From an uncultured Myxococcales bacterium (GTDB lineage Bacteria > Myxococcota > Myxococcia > Myxococcales > Myxococcaceae), in the NCBI GenBank assembly GCA_937980205.1, contig CALJKW010000002.1, positions 28,199 through 92,198 of the forward strand: DNA of 64,000 nt, given 5' to 3'. The translations under genes were made by a program, and so were the position numbers. The notes beneath the pieces were generated by a model. The model ran no database searches. It saw nothing but the letters and a program-made list of their open reading frames with translations, and had not been told where the DNA came from. Position 1 is the stretch's first letter; each line of letters starts with the position of its first letter. Positions 7,398 through 16,551 of the stretch are shown piece after piece.

Positions 7398-8597
7398 ATG
7401 AACGTGTACGCGGTGGTGACTCCGTTCGTGCTGCTGCTGATCCTGGGCGAGATCGCGTGGTGCGTGTGGCGGAAGAACGGCTACTACGAGTTCCAGGACT
7501 CGATCGCCTCGCTCGGCACCGCGATCATCAACCAGTGCGTGAACGTGCTCGTGGCGTTCGTCTGGGCGCCGGTGCTCGCGTGGCTCTACGCGCACCGCGT
7601 GTACACGTTCGAGGCCGGGGCGCTGTCGGCGGTGCTGCTCTTCCTCGGCATCGACTTCCTCTTCTACTGGTTCCACCGCTTCGGCCACCGCACGAACCTC
7701 GGCTGGGCGGCGCACAGCCCGCATCACTCGACCGAAGAGCTCAACTACGCCGTCGCGCTGCGCGCGTCGGTCACGCAGCGCTTCGCCTCGTTCTTCTTCT
7801 ACTGGCCGCTCATGCTGCTCGGCTTCGACCCGGCGTGGATGGTGTCGATGGTCGCGTTCCACCTCGTGCTGCAGCTGCTCCCGCACACGCGCGTCGTGCC
7901 GAAGCTGCCGCGCTTCATCGAGTCGTGGATGAACACGCCGTCGCACCACCGCGTGCACCACGCGCGCAACGACCGCTACCTCGACAAGAACTACGGAGGC
8001 TTCCTCATCATCTGGGACAAGCTCTTCGGCACGTTCGAGCCCGAGGGCGAGGAGTGCGAGTACGGCGTCACCGTCCCACCGAACACGTGGGATCCGACGT
8101 TCATCAACTTCCAGGTGTGGAGACACCTCTTCCGCGACGCGCTCGCTGCGCCGCGCAAGCTCGACGCGCTGAAGCTGTGGCTGATGCCGACGGGCTGGCG
8201 CCCGGAAGGCCTGCCGCCGCACCAGAAGGCGCCCAAGGGCCACAAGTTCCGCTCGACGCCGCTGCCGGGCTCGACGGCCTACCTCATCGGAGCGATCGCG
8301 ATCGGCTTCCCGCTGATGCTGCTCGTCTCGCGCCCCGACTCGCCGCTCGATGGCACCGAGAAGCTCGTGCTGTCGGTGCTGCTGTGGGCCGGAGCCACGG
8401 CGTGGGGCGGCATGCTGGAGTCGAAGCGGTGGGCCGTACCGCTCGAGGCGGCGCGGCTCGTGGCGACGGCGGCGTTCTTCGCCCCGCACTGGCCGAGCCC
8501 GATGTTCATCGCCGCGAGCGCAGTGAGTGTCGTCGCGGCGATGTGGGCAGTGACGGTGGCGCCGACGAGGCGCACTGCCGCTCTCCGCTCACGCTGA
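7398..8597 (+). CDS. Sterol desaturase/fatty acid hydroxylase family membrane protein
   Basis: A 399-residue integral membrane protein. The N-terminal half has hydrophobic helices and the three His clusters of the di-iron hydroxylase superfamily: HRFGH, HSPHH and SHHRVHH. Family members hydroxylate or desaturate sterols, fatty acids or carotenoids. A second hydrophobic region of about three helices occupies the last 120 residues and is an extension beyond the catalytic domain. The last residues and the stop codon lie inside a dispersed repeat (copy B), so the C-terminus may have been altered by its insertion. It is probably regulated by the divergent Crp/Fnr-family gene. Confidence 0.85.
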   Translation: MNVYAVVTPFVLLLILGEIAWCVWRKNGYYEFQDSIASLGTAIINQCVNVLVAFVWAPVLAWLYAHRVYTFEAGALSAVLLFLGIDFLFYWFHRFGHRTNLGWAAHSPHHSTEELNYAVALRASVTQRFASFFFYWPLMLLGFDPAWMVSMVAFHLVLQLLPHTRVVPKLPRFIESWMNTPSHHRVHHARNDRYLDKNYGGFLIIWDKLFGTFEPEGEECEYGVTVPPNTWDPTFINFQVWRHLFRDALAAPRKLDALKLWLMPTGWRPEGLPPHQKAPKGHKFRSTPLPGSTAYLIGAIAIGFPLMLLVSRPDSPLDGTEKLVLSVLLWAGATAWGGMLESKRWAVPLEAARLVATAAFFAPHWPSPMFIAASAVSVVAAMWAVTVAPTRRTAALRSR

Positions 8598-8660
8598 GCG
8601 GAAGGCCGCAGGCCGGAGTCGAAGCGGGCCGGAGGACACCCGTGCGGCCCATTGGGCAAC
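8587..8660. repeat. Palindromic intergenic repeat, copy B
   Basis: GCTCACGCTGAGCGGAAGG, CGGAGTCGAAGCGGGCC and GGACACCCGT match one arm and the central loop of the family seen at 1771-1880 and 62177-62282. The loop sequence is inverted relative to copy C. The stop codon of the desaturase-like gene (8595-8597) is within the repeat. Confidence 0.7.
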
Positions 8661-8676
8661 CGGGCCGCTTCCCCAG

Positions 8677-8709
8677 CCGGACGCGAACGCGAACGCGAAC
8701 CCGGCAGTT
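8677..8709. repeat. (GCGAAC)n element followed by CCGGCAGTT
   Basis: Tandem GCGAAC hexamers bounded by CCGG and followed by CAGTT. It lies just beyond the sucD stop codon. A near-identical copy is at 33819-33845 and an inverted copy at 33702-33729, with different numbers of hexamers. Confidence 0.75.
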
Positions 8710-8712
8710 CTT

Positions 8713-9605
<893 letters not shown>

Positions 9606-9609
<4 letters not shown>

Positions 9610-10136
9610 CGCTTCTCCTCCACGTATTCCATGTGAACCGGCTGCCGGCCGAGGCCGGGGCTACCGGTGAACTTCCAGCTCTTCGTGCCGCCGCAGCCGT
9701 TGCCGCAGTTGCGGGCGGCCGTGTACTCGAACTCCACGTCGACGCTGCCCGAGCCCGCCTTGTTGACGTACACGAACAGATCCCCCGGGCCGCCGTCGGG
9801 CTGGCGGAGCGAGAGCTTCACGTCTGGCGCTCCGCTGCCTCCGCCGATGCCGTTCAGGTTCTTCACGAAGTACGTCGCCTCGGCCGAGCCCAGGCCGTCG
9901 AGCGCGGTACCGACGCCTTCGTTCTGCATGATGTAGGTCACGGCGCCGCCGTCGCGCGCGATGAGCCCGTTCATGATCGCCATCTGCGCGCCGTCGTCGG
10001 GCAGCGGAAAGATGACGCGCGTCTGCACCTGCTGGCTGCTCGAGAACTTCAGCCGGTAGGTGATCGTGGCCTCGTCCTGCATCTGCGCAGGTGGGCCGCA
10101 AGAGCTCAGCGCGAGCATGGCAACCAGCCGCCTCAC
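9606..10136 (-). CDS. Predicted lipoprotein encoded between sucC and sucD
   Basis: About 176 residues. The signal peptide begins with two Arg and ends at LSSC (Cys13). The mature part is strand-rich with Gly-rich turns and a CGNGCGG cluster near residue 150. I do not recognise the family. The GTG start at 10136 overlaps the sucC stop (GTGA), and its stop overlaps the sucD start (ATGA). Its translation is therefore tied to both TCA subunits although it must act at the cell envelope. An internal ATG at 10118 is an alternative start but would shorten the signal peptide. Confidence 0.7.
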
Positions 10137-11293
10137 TTGATCGCCGCGACCGCTTTCTCCGCTGCCTGGCGCAGGTTGTCGGCCGGCGTGATCTTGAGAC
10201 CGCTGTTCTTCAAGATCTCTTTGCCCTTCTCGACGTTCGTGCCTTCGAGGCGCACGACGAGCGGCACCTCGAGCTTCACTTCCTTGGCCGCCGCGATGAT
10301 GCCTTCGGCGATCACGTCGCACTTCATGATGCCGCCGAAGATGTTCACCAGCACCGCCTTCACCTGCGGGTCGGCGAGGATGAGCTTGAACGCGGCGGTG
10401 ACCTTGTCGCGCGAGGCGCCTCCGCCGACGTCGAGGAAGTTGGCCGGCTTGCCGCCGACGAGCTTGATGGTGTCCATCGTCGCCATCGCGAGGCCGGCGC
10501 CGTTCACCATGCAGCCGATGTTGCCGTCGAGCGAGATGTACGCGAGGTCGTGCTCGTGGGCCTGCGCCTCGCGCGGATCCTCCTCGTCCTTGTCGCGCAT
10601 CGCGGCGATGTCGGGGTGGCGGAAGATCGCGTTGTCGTCGAAGTTCATCTTCGCGTCGAGCGCGACGACCTTGCCGGACTTGAGGATCACGAGCGGGTTG
10701 ATCTCGGCGAGCGACGCGTCCGTGTCCATGTACGCCTGGTAGAGCGCGCGGCAGAACGCGACGAACTCGTTCACCGTCGAGCCGGTGAGCCCGAGCCCGT
10801 ACGCCATCTTGCGGCCCTGGAAGTCGCGGAAGCCGACGGCCGGGTCGACGGCCTCGCGCAGGATCTTCTCCGGCGTCTTGTGCGCGACCTCTTCGATGTC
10901 GACGCCGCCCTCGGTCGACGCCATGAACGTCACGCGCGACGTCGAGCGATCGAGCGTGAGGCCGAGGTACATCTCCTTGCCGATGTCGAGGCCCTCTTCG
11001 ACGTAGAGGATGCGGACCTGCTGCCCCTCGGGGCCGGTCTGCGGCGTCTTCAGCATCATGCCGAGCAGCTTGCCGGCCCAGTCCTTCGCCTCGGCCGGAG
11101 ACTTCGCGAGCTTCACGCCGCCGCCCTTGCCGCGGCCGCCGGCGTGGATCTGCGCCTTCACCACCGTCACCGGCGTGCCGAGATCCTTCGCGGCGCGGTA
11201 CGCCTCGTCGGGGCTGCGCGCGACGATGCCGCGCGGAACGGGAACGCCGTACTTCCGGAAGATTTCTTTGCCCTGGAACTCGTGGATCTTCAT
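10133..11293 (-). CDS. sucC: Succinyl-CoA synthetase beta subunit (ADP-forming)
   Basis: A 386-residue subunit with an N-terminal ATP-grasp fold (MKIHEFQGKEIFRKYGVPVP, KAQIHAGGRGKGGGVK) and the C-terminal CoA-ligase domain (GNIGCMVNGAGLAMATMD, GIMKCDVIAEG). Length matches the bacterial enzyme. It is first in a sucC-lipoprotein-sucD operon and is divergent from sdhCAB, so two consecutive TCA steps share one control region. Confidence 0.97.
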   Translation of the reverse strand: MKIHEFQGKEIFRKYGVPVPRGIVARSPDEAYRAAKDLGTPVTVVKAQIHAGGRGKGGGVKLAKSPAEAKDWAGKLLGMMLKTPQTGPEGQQVRILYVEEGLDIGKEMYLGLTLDRSTSRVTFMASTEGGVDIEEVAHKTPEKILREAVDPAVGFRDFQGRKMAYGLGLTGSTVNEFVAFCRALYQAYMDTDASLAEINPLVILKSGKVVALDAKMNFDDNAIFRHPDIAAMRDKDEEDPREAQAHEHDLAYISLDGNIGCMVNGAGLAMATMDTIKLVGGKPANFLDVGGGASRDKVTAAFKLILADPQVKAVLVNIFGGIMKCDVIAEGIIAAAKEVKLEVPLVVRLEGTNVEKGKEILKNSGLKITPADNLRQAAEKAVAAIK

Positions 11294-11413
11294 CGCGCGG
11301 GCGGTTTAGCGCACGCGCCGCGCACTGTCTCGGATGAAGGACGAGCACGAGCGCGCTCATGCACGCCATTACGGCCGCTGAAGAGCGCAGAAGAACTTCT
11401 TTGGTTGGCGATC

Positions 11414-11427
11414 GCACACTCGTGTGC
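11414..11427. promoter_or_regulatory. Palindrome in the sucC/sdhC control region
   Basis: GCACAC and GTGTGC are separated by TC, making a perfect 14-bp palindrome in the 165-bp divergent gap, about 30 bp upstream of the sdhC start. This is a plausible transcription-factor site. No consensus was recognised. Confidence 0.3.
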
Positions 11428-11458
11428 AAGATGCGCCGCCAACTTTGGAGGGACGGTA

Positions 11459-12253
11459 ATGCCACAAGCAGTACAGCGTGACGACGTGCTCCGCGCCGCG
11501 GGTTGGGGTCAGACCCGGCGCCAGGACACGTGGTGGACGGAGCCGCTCATCGCGTTCATCGTCTTCACCTCGTTCATCGTCTACGCGACCTACCGGGCGT
11601 TCTCCGGCGGCCACTACTACGTGGGGAACTACCTCTCTCCGTTCTTCTCTCCGGAGATCTGGGGCCCGTCGCCGCACGCGTTCTTCGGGAACGTGCCGTC
11701 GTGGCTGCCCGCGTGGCTGCCCTACACGCCGGCGCTGCTCATCCTGCCCTTCCCCGGCGGCTTCCGGCTGACCTGCTATTACTACCGCGGCGCCTACTAC
11801 AAGTCGCACTGGGCCGACCCGCCCTCCTGCGCCGTCGGAGAGCCCCGCCACGAGTACCGCGGCGAGAACTCGCTCCCGCTCGTCATCATGAACATCCACC
11901 GCTACTTTCTGTACGCAGCGCTGGTGTTCCTCATCTTCCTCGCGCACGACGCGTACAAGGCGTTCTTCTTCGCCGACGGGTTCCACGTGAACGTGGGCTC
12001 GCTGGTGCTGACGCTCAACGTCGTGCTGCTCGCGGGCTACACGTTCGGCTGCCACTCGCTGCGGCACCTCGTCGGCGGCCTGCACGACATCTTCTCCAGC
12101 CGGCCGGCGCGCAAGAAGGCGTACGAGTGCGTCAGCTGGTGCAACAAGCACCACATGCGGTGGGCCTGGTTCAGCCTCTTCGGCGTCGCCTTGAGCGACG
12201 TCTACGTGAACCTGGTCTCCCGCGGAATCATCTCCGACCTGAGGATCTTCTAA
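11459..12253 (+). CDS. sdhC: Succinate dehydrogenase membrane (cytochrome b-type) subunit
   Basis: A 264-residue membrane protein with about five hydrophobic helices. His residues in MNIHRYFLY and CHSLRHLVGG are candidate haem ligands. It is immediately followed by sdhA (4-bp gap) and sdhB, which identifies its role as the quinone-side anchor of complex II. It is longer than classical SdhC or SdhD, and no second anchor gene follows sdhB. The complex therefore has a single large anchor, as in some actinobacterial-type enzymes. A strong Shine-Dalgarno (GGAGGGA) precedes the ATG. Confidence 0.85.
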   Translation: MPQAVQRDDVLRAAGWGQTRRQDTWWTEPLIAFIVFTSFIVYATYRAFSGGHYYVGNYLSPFFSPEIWGPSPHAFFGNVPSWLPAWLPYTPALLILPFPGGFRLTCYYYRGAYYKSHWADPPSCAVGEPRHEYRGENSLPLVIMNIHRYFLYAALVFLIFLAHDAYKAFFFADGFHVNVGSLVLTLNVVLLAGYTFGCHSLRHLVGGLHDIFSSRPARKKAYECVSWCNKHHMRWAWFSLFGVALSDVYVNLVSRGIISDLRIF

Positions 12254-12257
12254 AGCC

Positions 12258-14078
12258 ATGGCCGAAATTCAGACCCACGAGCACGACGTGATCGTCATCG
12301 GCGCCGGCGGAGCCGGCCTGCGCGCCGCGATCGAAGCTTCCTCCGCCGGAGTCAGCGTCGGCCTCATCTGCAAGTCGCTGCTCGGCAAGGCGCACACGGT
12401 GATGGCCGAGGGCGGCATGGCCGCGGCGATGGCCAACGTCGACGATCGCGACAGCTGGAAGGTGCACTTCGCCGACACGATGCGCGGCGGCCAGTACCTG
12501 AACAACTGGCGCATGGCCGAGCTGCACGCGCAGCAGGCCCCCGATCGCGTGAGGGAGCTCGAGGCCTGGGGCGCCGTCTTCGATCGCACGAAGGACGGCC
12601 GCATCCTCCAGCGCAACTTCGGCGGCCACCGCTACCCGCGCCTGGCGCACGTCGGCGATCGCACCGGCCTCGAGATGATCCGCACGCTGCAGGATCACGG
12701 CATCCACACCGGCATGACCGTCTACATGGAGCACACCATCGCGGGGCTGCTCAAGGACGGCAGCAAGATCGCCGGCGCCGTCGGCTACGACCGCGAGAAG
12801 GGTGAGCTGCGCGTCTTCCGCGCCAAGGCCGTCGTCCTCGCCACGGGCGGCGTCGGCCGCGCGTACAAGATCACCTCGAACAGCTGGGAATACACCGGCG
12901 ACGGACACTCGCTCGCGTACCACGCGGGCGCCGATCTGGTGGACATGGAGTTCGTGCAGTTCCACCCGACCGGCATGGTGTGGCCTCCGTCGGTGCGCGG
13001 CATCCTCGTCACCGAAGGCGTGCGCGGTGAAGGCGGCGTCCTCCGCAACAAGGAGGGCAAGCGCTTCATGTTCGACGACATCCCCGACAACTACAAACCG
13101 CAGACGGCGGACAACCCGGAAGAGGGCTGGCGCTACGTGCTCGGCGACAAGTCGGCGCGGCGGCCTCCCGAGCTGCTGACGCGCGATCACGTCGCGCGCT
13201 GCATCAACCGCGAGGTGAAGGCGGGCCGTGGCTCTCCGCACGGCGGCGTGTTCCTCGACATCGCGTGGATCAAAGAGAAGATCCCCAACGCGCCCGAGCA
13301 CATCCGCAAGAAGCTGCCGTCGATGTACCACCAGTTCAAGCAGCTCGCGGACCTCGACATCACGACGACTCCGATGGAGGTCGGCCCGACGACGCACTAC
13401 ATCATGGGCGGCGTGAAGGTCGACGGCGAGACGCAGATGTCGACCGTGCCGGGCCTGTTCGCCGCTGGAGAGGTCGCGGGCGGTCTGCACGGCGCGAACC
13501 GCCTGGGCGGCAACTCTCTGAGCGACCTGCTCGTGTTCGGCAAGCTCGCCGGCGAGCACGCCGCGAAGTACGCGAAGAGCAACGGCGCGGGGCAGATCCA
13601 CAACGACCAGGTGGAGGCCGCGACGAAGGCGCTGCTCGCTCCGTTCGATCGCGGCGCGTCGGCCGAGAGCCCGTACAAGGTTCAGTACGACCTGCAGGAC
13701 AACATGCAGGCGCTCGTCGGCATCGTGCGGCGCGAGGAAGAGATGACCAAGGCGCTCGACGTGATCGAGGGCCTGAAGAAGCGCGCCGCCGTCGTCGGCA
13801 TCGCGGGCACGCGCGAGTACAACCCGGGCTGGCACACGGCGTTCGACCTGGGCAACCTGCTCACCTGCGCCGAGGCGATCACCCGCGCGGCGATCGAGCG
13901 CAAGGAGTCGCGCGGCGGCCACTTCCGCGAAGACTTCCCGAGCAAGGACGAGAAGGTCTTCGGCACGTTCAACACCGTCGTGCGCAAGGGCGCTGACGGG
14001 AAGATGCAGCTCGAGCGCGTGCCGCTGACTCCGCTGCCGCAGCACCTCAAGGACATCATCGAACAGGAGAAGAAGTAA
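12258..14078 (+). CDS. sdhA: Succinate dehydrogenase flavoprotein subunit
   Basis: A 606-residue flavoprotein. GAGGAGLRAA binds FAD near the N-terminus. His46 in KAHTVMAEGG is in the position of the covalent FAD attachment. The active-site segments FHPTGM and GGLHGANRLGGNSLSD are intact. It oxidises succinate to fumarate and passes electrons to SdhB. Its stop TAA overlaps the sdhB ATG by one base. Confidence 0.97.
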   Translation: MAEIQTHEHDVIVIGAGGAGLRAAIEASSAGVSVGLICKSLLGKAHTVMAEGGMAAAMANVDDRDSWKVHFADTMRGGQYLNNWRMAELHAQQAPDRVRELEAWGAVFDRTKDGRILQRNFGGHRYPRLAHVGDRTGLEMIRTLQDHGIHTGMTVYMEHTIAGLLKDGSKIAGAVGYDREKGELRVFRAKAVVLATGGVGRAYKITSNSWEYTGDGHSLAYHAGADLVDMEFVQFHPTGMVWPPSVRGILVTEGVRGEGGVLRNKEGKRFMFDDIPDNYKPQTADNPEEGWRYVLGDKSARRPPELLTRDHVARCINREVKAGRGSPHGGVFLDIAWIKEKIPNAPEHIRKKLPSMYHQFKQLADLDITTTPMEVGPTTHYIMGGVKVDGETQMSTVPGLFAAGEVAGGLHGANRLGGNSLSDLLVFGKLAGEHAAKYAKSNGAGQIHNDQVEAATKALLAPFDRGASAESPYKVQYDLQDNMQALVGIVRREEEMTKALDVIEGLKKRAAVVGIAGTREYNPGWHTAFDLGNLLTCAEAITRAAIERKESRGGHFREDFPSKDEKVFGTFNTVVRKGADGKMQLERVPLTPLPQHLKDIIEQEKK

Positions 14079-14821
14079 TGGCCAAGGCGACCTTCAGCGT
14101 GTGGCGCGGCGACATCAAGGGCGGCGCCTTCACCGACTACTCGACCGAAGTCTCCGAAGGCATGGTCGTGCTGGATGCGATTCACCAGATCCAGGCCGAG
14201 TCGGCGCCCGATCTCGCGGTGCGGTGGAACTGCAAGGCCGGCAAGTGCGGCTCGTGCTCCGCCGAGATCAACGGCATGCCGAAGCTGATGTGCATGACGC
14301 GGCTCAACACGCTCGACCTGTCGAAGCCGGTCACCGTCGAGCCGATGCGCGCCTTCCCCCCGATTCGCGACCTCGTCACCGACGTGTCGTGGAACTTCCG
14401 GGTGAAGAAGACGATCAAGAAGTTCAAGCCGCGCAAGCCCGACGCCGCCGACGGCACCTGGCGCGTGCAGAACGACGACATCGAGAGGCCGCAGGAGATG
14501 CGCAAGTGCATCGAGTGCTTCCTCTGCCAGGACGTCTGCCACGTGCTGAGAGATCACAAAAAGCACGAGGAGTTCATCGGGCCCCGCTTCTTCGTCTACA
14601 CGGCCGCGCTCGAGATGAACCCCATCGACGACGAGAAGCGCGTCGACGATCTCAAGAACAAGCACGGCATCGGGTACTGCAACATCACCAAGTGCTGCAC
14701 GAAGGTGTGCCCCGAGCACATCACCATCACCGACAACGCGATCATTCCGCTCAAAGAGCGCGTCGTCGACGAGCACTACGATCCGCTGAAGAAGCTGCTG
14801 AAGGTCTTCACCGGGAAGTGA
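14078..14821 (+). CDS. sdhB: Succinate dehydrogenase iron-sulfur subunit
   Basis: A 247-residue protein. The plant-type ferredoxin domain has CKAGKCGSCSAEINGMPKLMC for the [2Fe-2S] centre. The C-terminal ferredoxin domain has CIECFLCQDVC and CNITKCCTKVCPEH for the [4Fe-4S] and [3Fe-4S] centres. It carries electrons from SdhA to quinone at SdhC. It is the last gene of sdhCAB and ends 12 bp from a convergent gene. Confidence 0.97.
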   Translation: MAKATFSVWRGDIKGGAFTDYSTEVSEGMVVLDAIHQIQAESAPDLAVRWNCKAGKCGSCSAEINGMPKLMCMTRLNTLDLSKPVTVEPMRAFPPIRDLVTDVSWNFRVKKTIKKFKPRKPDAADGTWRVQNDDIERPQEMRKCIECFLCQDVCHVLRDHKKHEEFIGPRFFVYTAALEMNPIDDEKRVDDLKNKHGIGYCNITKCCTKVCPEHITITDNAIIPLKERVVDEHYDPLKKLLKVFTGK

Positions 14822-14833
14822 AGCAGCCGGACC

Positions 14834-15493
14834 TCAGCGCCCGAGCTTGAACGTCGCCGAGCCGATCACGCAGCTCACCGTGGCGGTGGTCGGGTCGTAC
14901 GCGTCGTTGATGCCCTCGAAGCGGATGCGCGCGATGCGCTCGTGGTCGTGCGCGCGCAGCTTCTCGAGGCGGTACTTGCCGCCCGAGGGCGCAAGCGTGA
15001 CCGAGCAGTCGACCCAGTCGAACGCGCTGTCGTTGTAGAGCGTGACGACCGCCCAGACGCCGACGCCGCCGTACTCGGCATGGCCGATGAGCTTGTCGGC
15101 CTGGGTCGGGTCGGCGACGGCGTCGGTGCCGGCGCCCGCCGGCCTGCGCTTCGGCGCCGCAGGTGAAGACGGCGGAGGCGGCGGAGGCGGCGCGACGCCG
15201 TCCTTCTGCGGGAGCAGCACGAAGCGAGGGCCCTTCTCGGCGGCAGCGGCCGCGGCCGCGTCGAGGCTGACGCGCGCGAGCGCGGGGAAGACCTCCATCA
15301 CGGTCGCGGTGCCGGCCTTCTTGCGCGCGCCGGCCTTGCCTGCGAACACGTCGAGCGCGACGCCCATCTCGATGCCCTGATCGCTGCCGGCGCGGATGAA
15401 CGTCTCGCCGCGGTCGGTGAAGAGCTCGACGGCGAAGTCGTCGGCCCACGCCGGAACTGCGAGCAGCACGACGACGGCGATGCCCGGTCTCAT
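14834..15493 (-). CDS. Secreted protein of unknown function with Pro-rich linker
   Basis: A 219-residue protein. It has a clear signal peptide (cleavage after VPAWA), a small N-terminal beta domain (AVELFTDRGETFIRAG) and an Ala-rich helix. A run of seven prolines near residues 102-108 forms a linker to a C-terminal beta-rich domain with two Cys (WVDCSVTLAP, VSCVIGS) that could form a disulphide. I do not recognise the family. It stands alone, convergent with sdhB and divergent from the kinase gene. Confidence 0.6.
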   Translation of the reverse strand: MRPGIAVVVLLAVPAWADDFAVELFTDRGETFIRAGSDQGIEMGVALDVFAGKAGARKKAGTATVMEVFPALARVSLDAAAAAAAEKGPRFVLLPQKDGVAPPPPPPPSSPAAPKRRPAGAGTDAVADPTQADKLIGHAEYGGVGVWAVVTLYNDSAFDWVDCSVTLAPSGGKYRLEKLRAHDHERIARIRFEGINDAYDPTTATVSCVIGSATFKLGR

Positions 15494-15582
15494 GGCCCAC
15501 GGTTTTACTTCGCGACGAGGGGGATCTCGATGTCGCCGCGGCGATTCAAGACGCGCTGGGACCCTGATAAGGACGGCCGCCT

Positions 15583-16551
15583 ATGCGCATCGTCGTCACC
15601 GGCTCGCTTGCTTACGACTACATCATGAACTTCCCGGGGTACTTCAAGGAGCACATCCTCCCCGAGAAGGTGCACATGCTGACGGTCAGCTTCCTCGTCG
15701 ACAGCATGAAGCGGCTGCGCGGAGGGACGGCCGGCAACATCGCGTACAACCTCGCGCTGCTCGGCGAGAAGCCGGTGCTGGTCGCCAGCGCGGGGCAGGA
15801 CTTCGACGAGTACCGGAAGGCCGTCGAGCCGCTCGGCGTCGACACGGGCTCGATCAAGATCGTGAGCGACGAGTTCACGGCCTCGTGCTTCATCAACACG
15901 GACCAGTCGAACAACCAGATCGTCGCGTTCTACCCGGGCGCCGCGAACCACTCGCGCGAGCTGGCGCTCGATGCGCTGAAGCTCGGCAAGGACGACTGGG
16001 CGATCATCTCGCCGACGGATCCGGTCTCGATGGCGCGGCACACGCAGGAGTGCAAGCGCCTGGGCGTGAAGTACATCTTCGACCCGGGCAAGCAGACGCC
16101 GCGGCTCGACAAGCAGCAGATCCTCGCGGGGCTCGACGGCTGCTCGCTGCTCGTCGGCAACGACTACGAGTTCGGCATGATGGCGAAGGCCATCGGCTGG
16201 TCCGAGGACAAGCTGATCGCCGCGGCGCCGATCACCGTGATCACGCGCGGCGAAGAGGGCTCGTGGATCTACGACAACACGGCGGGGAAGAAGCTGGAGA
16301 TCCCGATCGCGAAGCCGAAGGCGGCGGTCGACCCGACGGGCTGCGGCGACGCGTACATCTCGGGGTTCGCCTTCGCGCTCGCGCGCGGCTTCTCGCTCGA
16401 GCTCGCCGGCCGCGTCGCGGCGCTCACCGCGACGTATTGCCTGGAGCTCAAGGGCTGCCAGGAGCACCGCTTCACGAAGGCGGACTTCGTGGCCCGCTAC
16501 GCGCAGACGTTCGGCGCGGCGCCACAGCTCGACGCCTGGGCCAGAGGCTGA
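15583..16551 (+). CDS. PfkB-family carbohydrate/nucleoside kinase (adenosine-kinase-like)
   Basis: A 322-residue ribokinase-fold enzyme. The N-terminal substrate region (GSLAYDYIM, RGGTAGNIAYNLALLG) and the C-terminal PfkB signature DPTGCGDAYISGF, with its catalytic Asp, are complete. The overall pattern resembles adenosine kinases and related sugar kinases, and the exact substrate cannot be fixed. Its 3' end overlaps the convergent MYXO-CTERM gene by 80 bp. Confidence 0.88.
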   Translation: MRIVVTGSLAYDYIMNFPGYFKEHILPEKVHMLTVSFLVDSMKRLRGGTAGNIAYNLALLGEKPVLVASAGQDFDEYRKAVEPLGVDTGSIKIVSDEFTASCFINTDQSNNQIVAFYPGAANHSRELALDALKLGKDDWAIISPTDPVSMARHTQECKRLGVKYIFDPGKQTPRLDKQQILAGLDGCSLLVGNDYEFGMMAKAIGWSEDKLIAAAPITVITRGEEGSWIYDNTAGKKLEIPIAKPKAAVDPTGCGDAYISGFAFALARGFSLELAGRVAALTATYCLELKGCQEHRFTKADFVARYAQTFGAAPQLDAWARG

